Shown here piece after piece: positions 6,389 through 6,636 of a DNA stretch of 6,636 nucleotides. A program made the position numbers and the translations under genes. Source of the stretch: UBA6382 sp963617965. Lineage in GTDB: Bacteria > Bacteroidota > Bacteroidia > Bacteroidales > Bacteroidaceae. The notes below the pieces were generated by a model, which was given only the letters and a program-made list of their open reading frames with translations, was not told where the DNA came from and did no database searches. The stretch lies in the NCBI GenBank assembly GCA_963617965.1, contig CAVEQO010000049.1, positions 1-6,636 on the forward strand, written 5' to 3'. Every line of letters starts with the position of its first letter. The first letter of the stretch is position 1.

Positions 6389-6397
6389 CTACCTTTG
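6368..6397 (+). promoter_or_regulatory. Bacteroidota-type promoter for the right-hand gene
   Basis: TTG at 6368-6370 (-33) and TACCTTTG at 6390-6397 (-7; consensus TAnnTTTG) are separated by 19 bp, the expected spacing for the Bacteroidota primary sigma factor. Transcription would start around 6402-6405, giving a leader of roughly 57-60 nt that is A/T-rich over its last 40 nt. It is the best promoter match in the window and sits upstream of a gene with a signal peptide. Confidence 0.8.
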
Positions 6398-6436
6398 CCC
6401 CGTGTACTGTCCGCAGGACTGCAAATAAGGAAAATA

Positions 6437-6448
6437 ATGTACAACTAA
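6437..6448 (+). other. Possible three-codon upstream ORF (Met-Tyr-Asn-stop)
   Basis: In the leader of the right-hand gene, ATG TAC AAC TAA is preceded by AAGGA (6427-6431) with 5-nt spacing, better placed than any Shine-Dalgarno near the main ATG at 6462. It may be chance in an A-rich leader; no function is claimed. Confidence 0.2.
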
Positions 6449-6461
6449 ATCATAATTACGT

Positions 6462-6636
6462 ATGAAGAAAATTTTTACACTTTGTTTCGCCGTAGCGGCA
6501 ATGATGTTTGCTACAGCTTCCGCTGACAACGTGGTCAGCGCATCGCAGACCGTTCCCGCCGACGAGAACGACAAGGCCTTTGTGACCCTGCTGGTAGGCT
6601 CCACCGAGGATCTCACCAAGATCCCCGTTTCCGTGA
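6462..6636 (+). CDS. N-terminus of a secreted protein of unknown function (partial)
   Basis: The 58 visible residues begin MKKIFTLCFAVAAMM and continue to an ATASA|DN site, a typical Sec signal peptide with predicted cleavage after residue 21. There is no lipobox cysteine near the cleavage site, so the product is exported rather than lipidated. The following region (22-58) is acidic, then alternates hydrophobic residues (AFVTLLVGS, then LTKIPVSV), suggesting the start of a beta-sandwich domain. The gene runs off the right edge. A proper promoter and A/T-rich leader precede it, and it starts a new transcription unit. If the organism has a T9SS it could be a cargo protein, but the diagnostic C-terminus is not in the window. 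I do not recognise the family. Confidence 0.85.
   Translation, partial: MKKIFTLCFAVAAMMFATASADNVVSASQTVPADENDKAFVTLLVGSTEDLTKIPVSV

Noticed and set aside
6262..6415. 10-bp direct repeat ACTGTCCGCA at 6262-6271 and 6406-6415, considered as an attachment site or operator pair
   Set aside because: It is only 10 bp, the flanks differ, nothing mobile lies between the copies, and such a pair can arise by chance in a few hundred bases.

Overview
The window looks like a chromosomal segment from a member of the Bacteroidota, most likely Bacteroidales. The reasons are TAnnTTTG-type -7 promoter boxes, mostly absent Shine-Dalgarno sequences, a lipoprotein with the TPR / PD40 propeller / CarboxypepD_reg / OmpA_C architecture typical of that phylum, and a fragment at the left edge that reads like a type IX secretion (T9SS) C-terminal sorting tail. 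Base composition is a little over half G+C and even across the genes. I see no insertion sequence, integrase, CRISPR array, tRNA or rRNA. The species cannot be told from this window.

Layout: the last 12 codons of an upstream gene (3-41) are followed by a perfect 12-bp hairpin terminator (72-102). Five same-direction genes then follow with gaps of only 21, 27, 4 and 4 nt: a FecE/BtuD-type ABC importer ATPase (195-983), DNA topoisomerase III (1005-2855), a large outer-membrane OmpA-family lipoprotein with PorE-like architecture (2883-5126), and two single-domain chromate-transporter (CHR family) subunits (5131-5676 and 5681-6256). The spacing suggests one transcription unit. A roughly 200-bp intergenic region follows, with a well-formed Bacteroidota promoter (TTG-N19-TACCTTTG) preceded by spaced A/T-tracts. 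It drives a new gene with a Sec signal peptide, cut off by the right edge (6462-6636).

The putative operon mixes functions with no obvious common pathway: metal-chelate or cobalamin uptake energisation, DNA decatenation, envelope/T9SS architecture and oxyanion transport. Only the two CHR genes clearly work together, as a heteromeric pair. The most interesting element is the PorE-like lipoprotein, because the left-edge fragment independently hints at a T9SS in this organism. The ATPase has no permease or binding protein here and must use partners encoded elsewhere. I found no convincing wholly new system. The leads are the lipoprotein with its extra C-terminal tail, the odd gene combination, and the 5' signals of the ATPase and of the right-hand gene.
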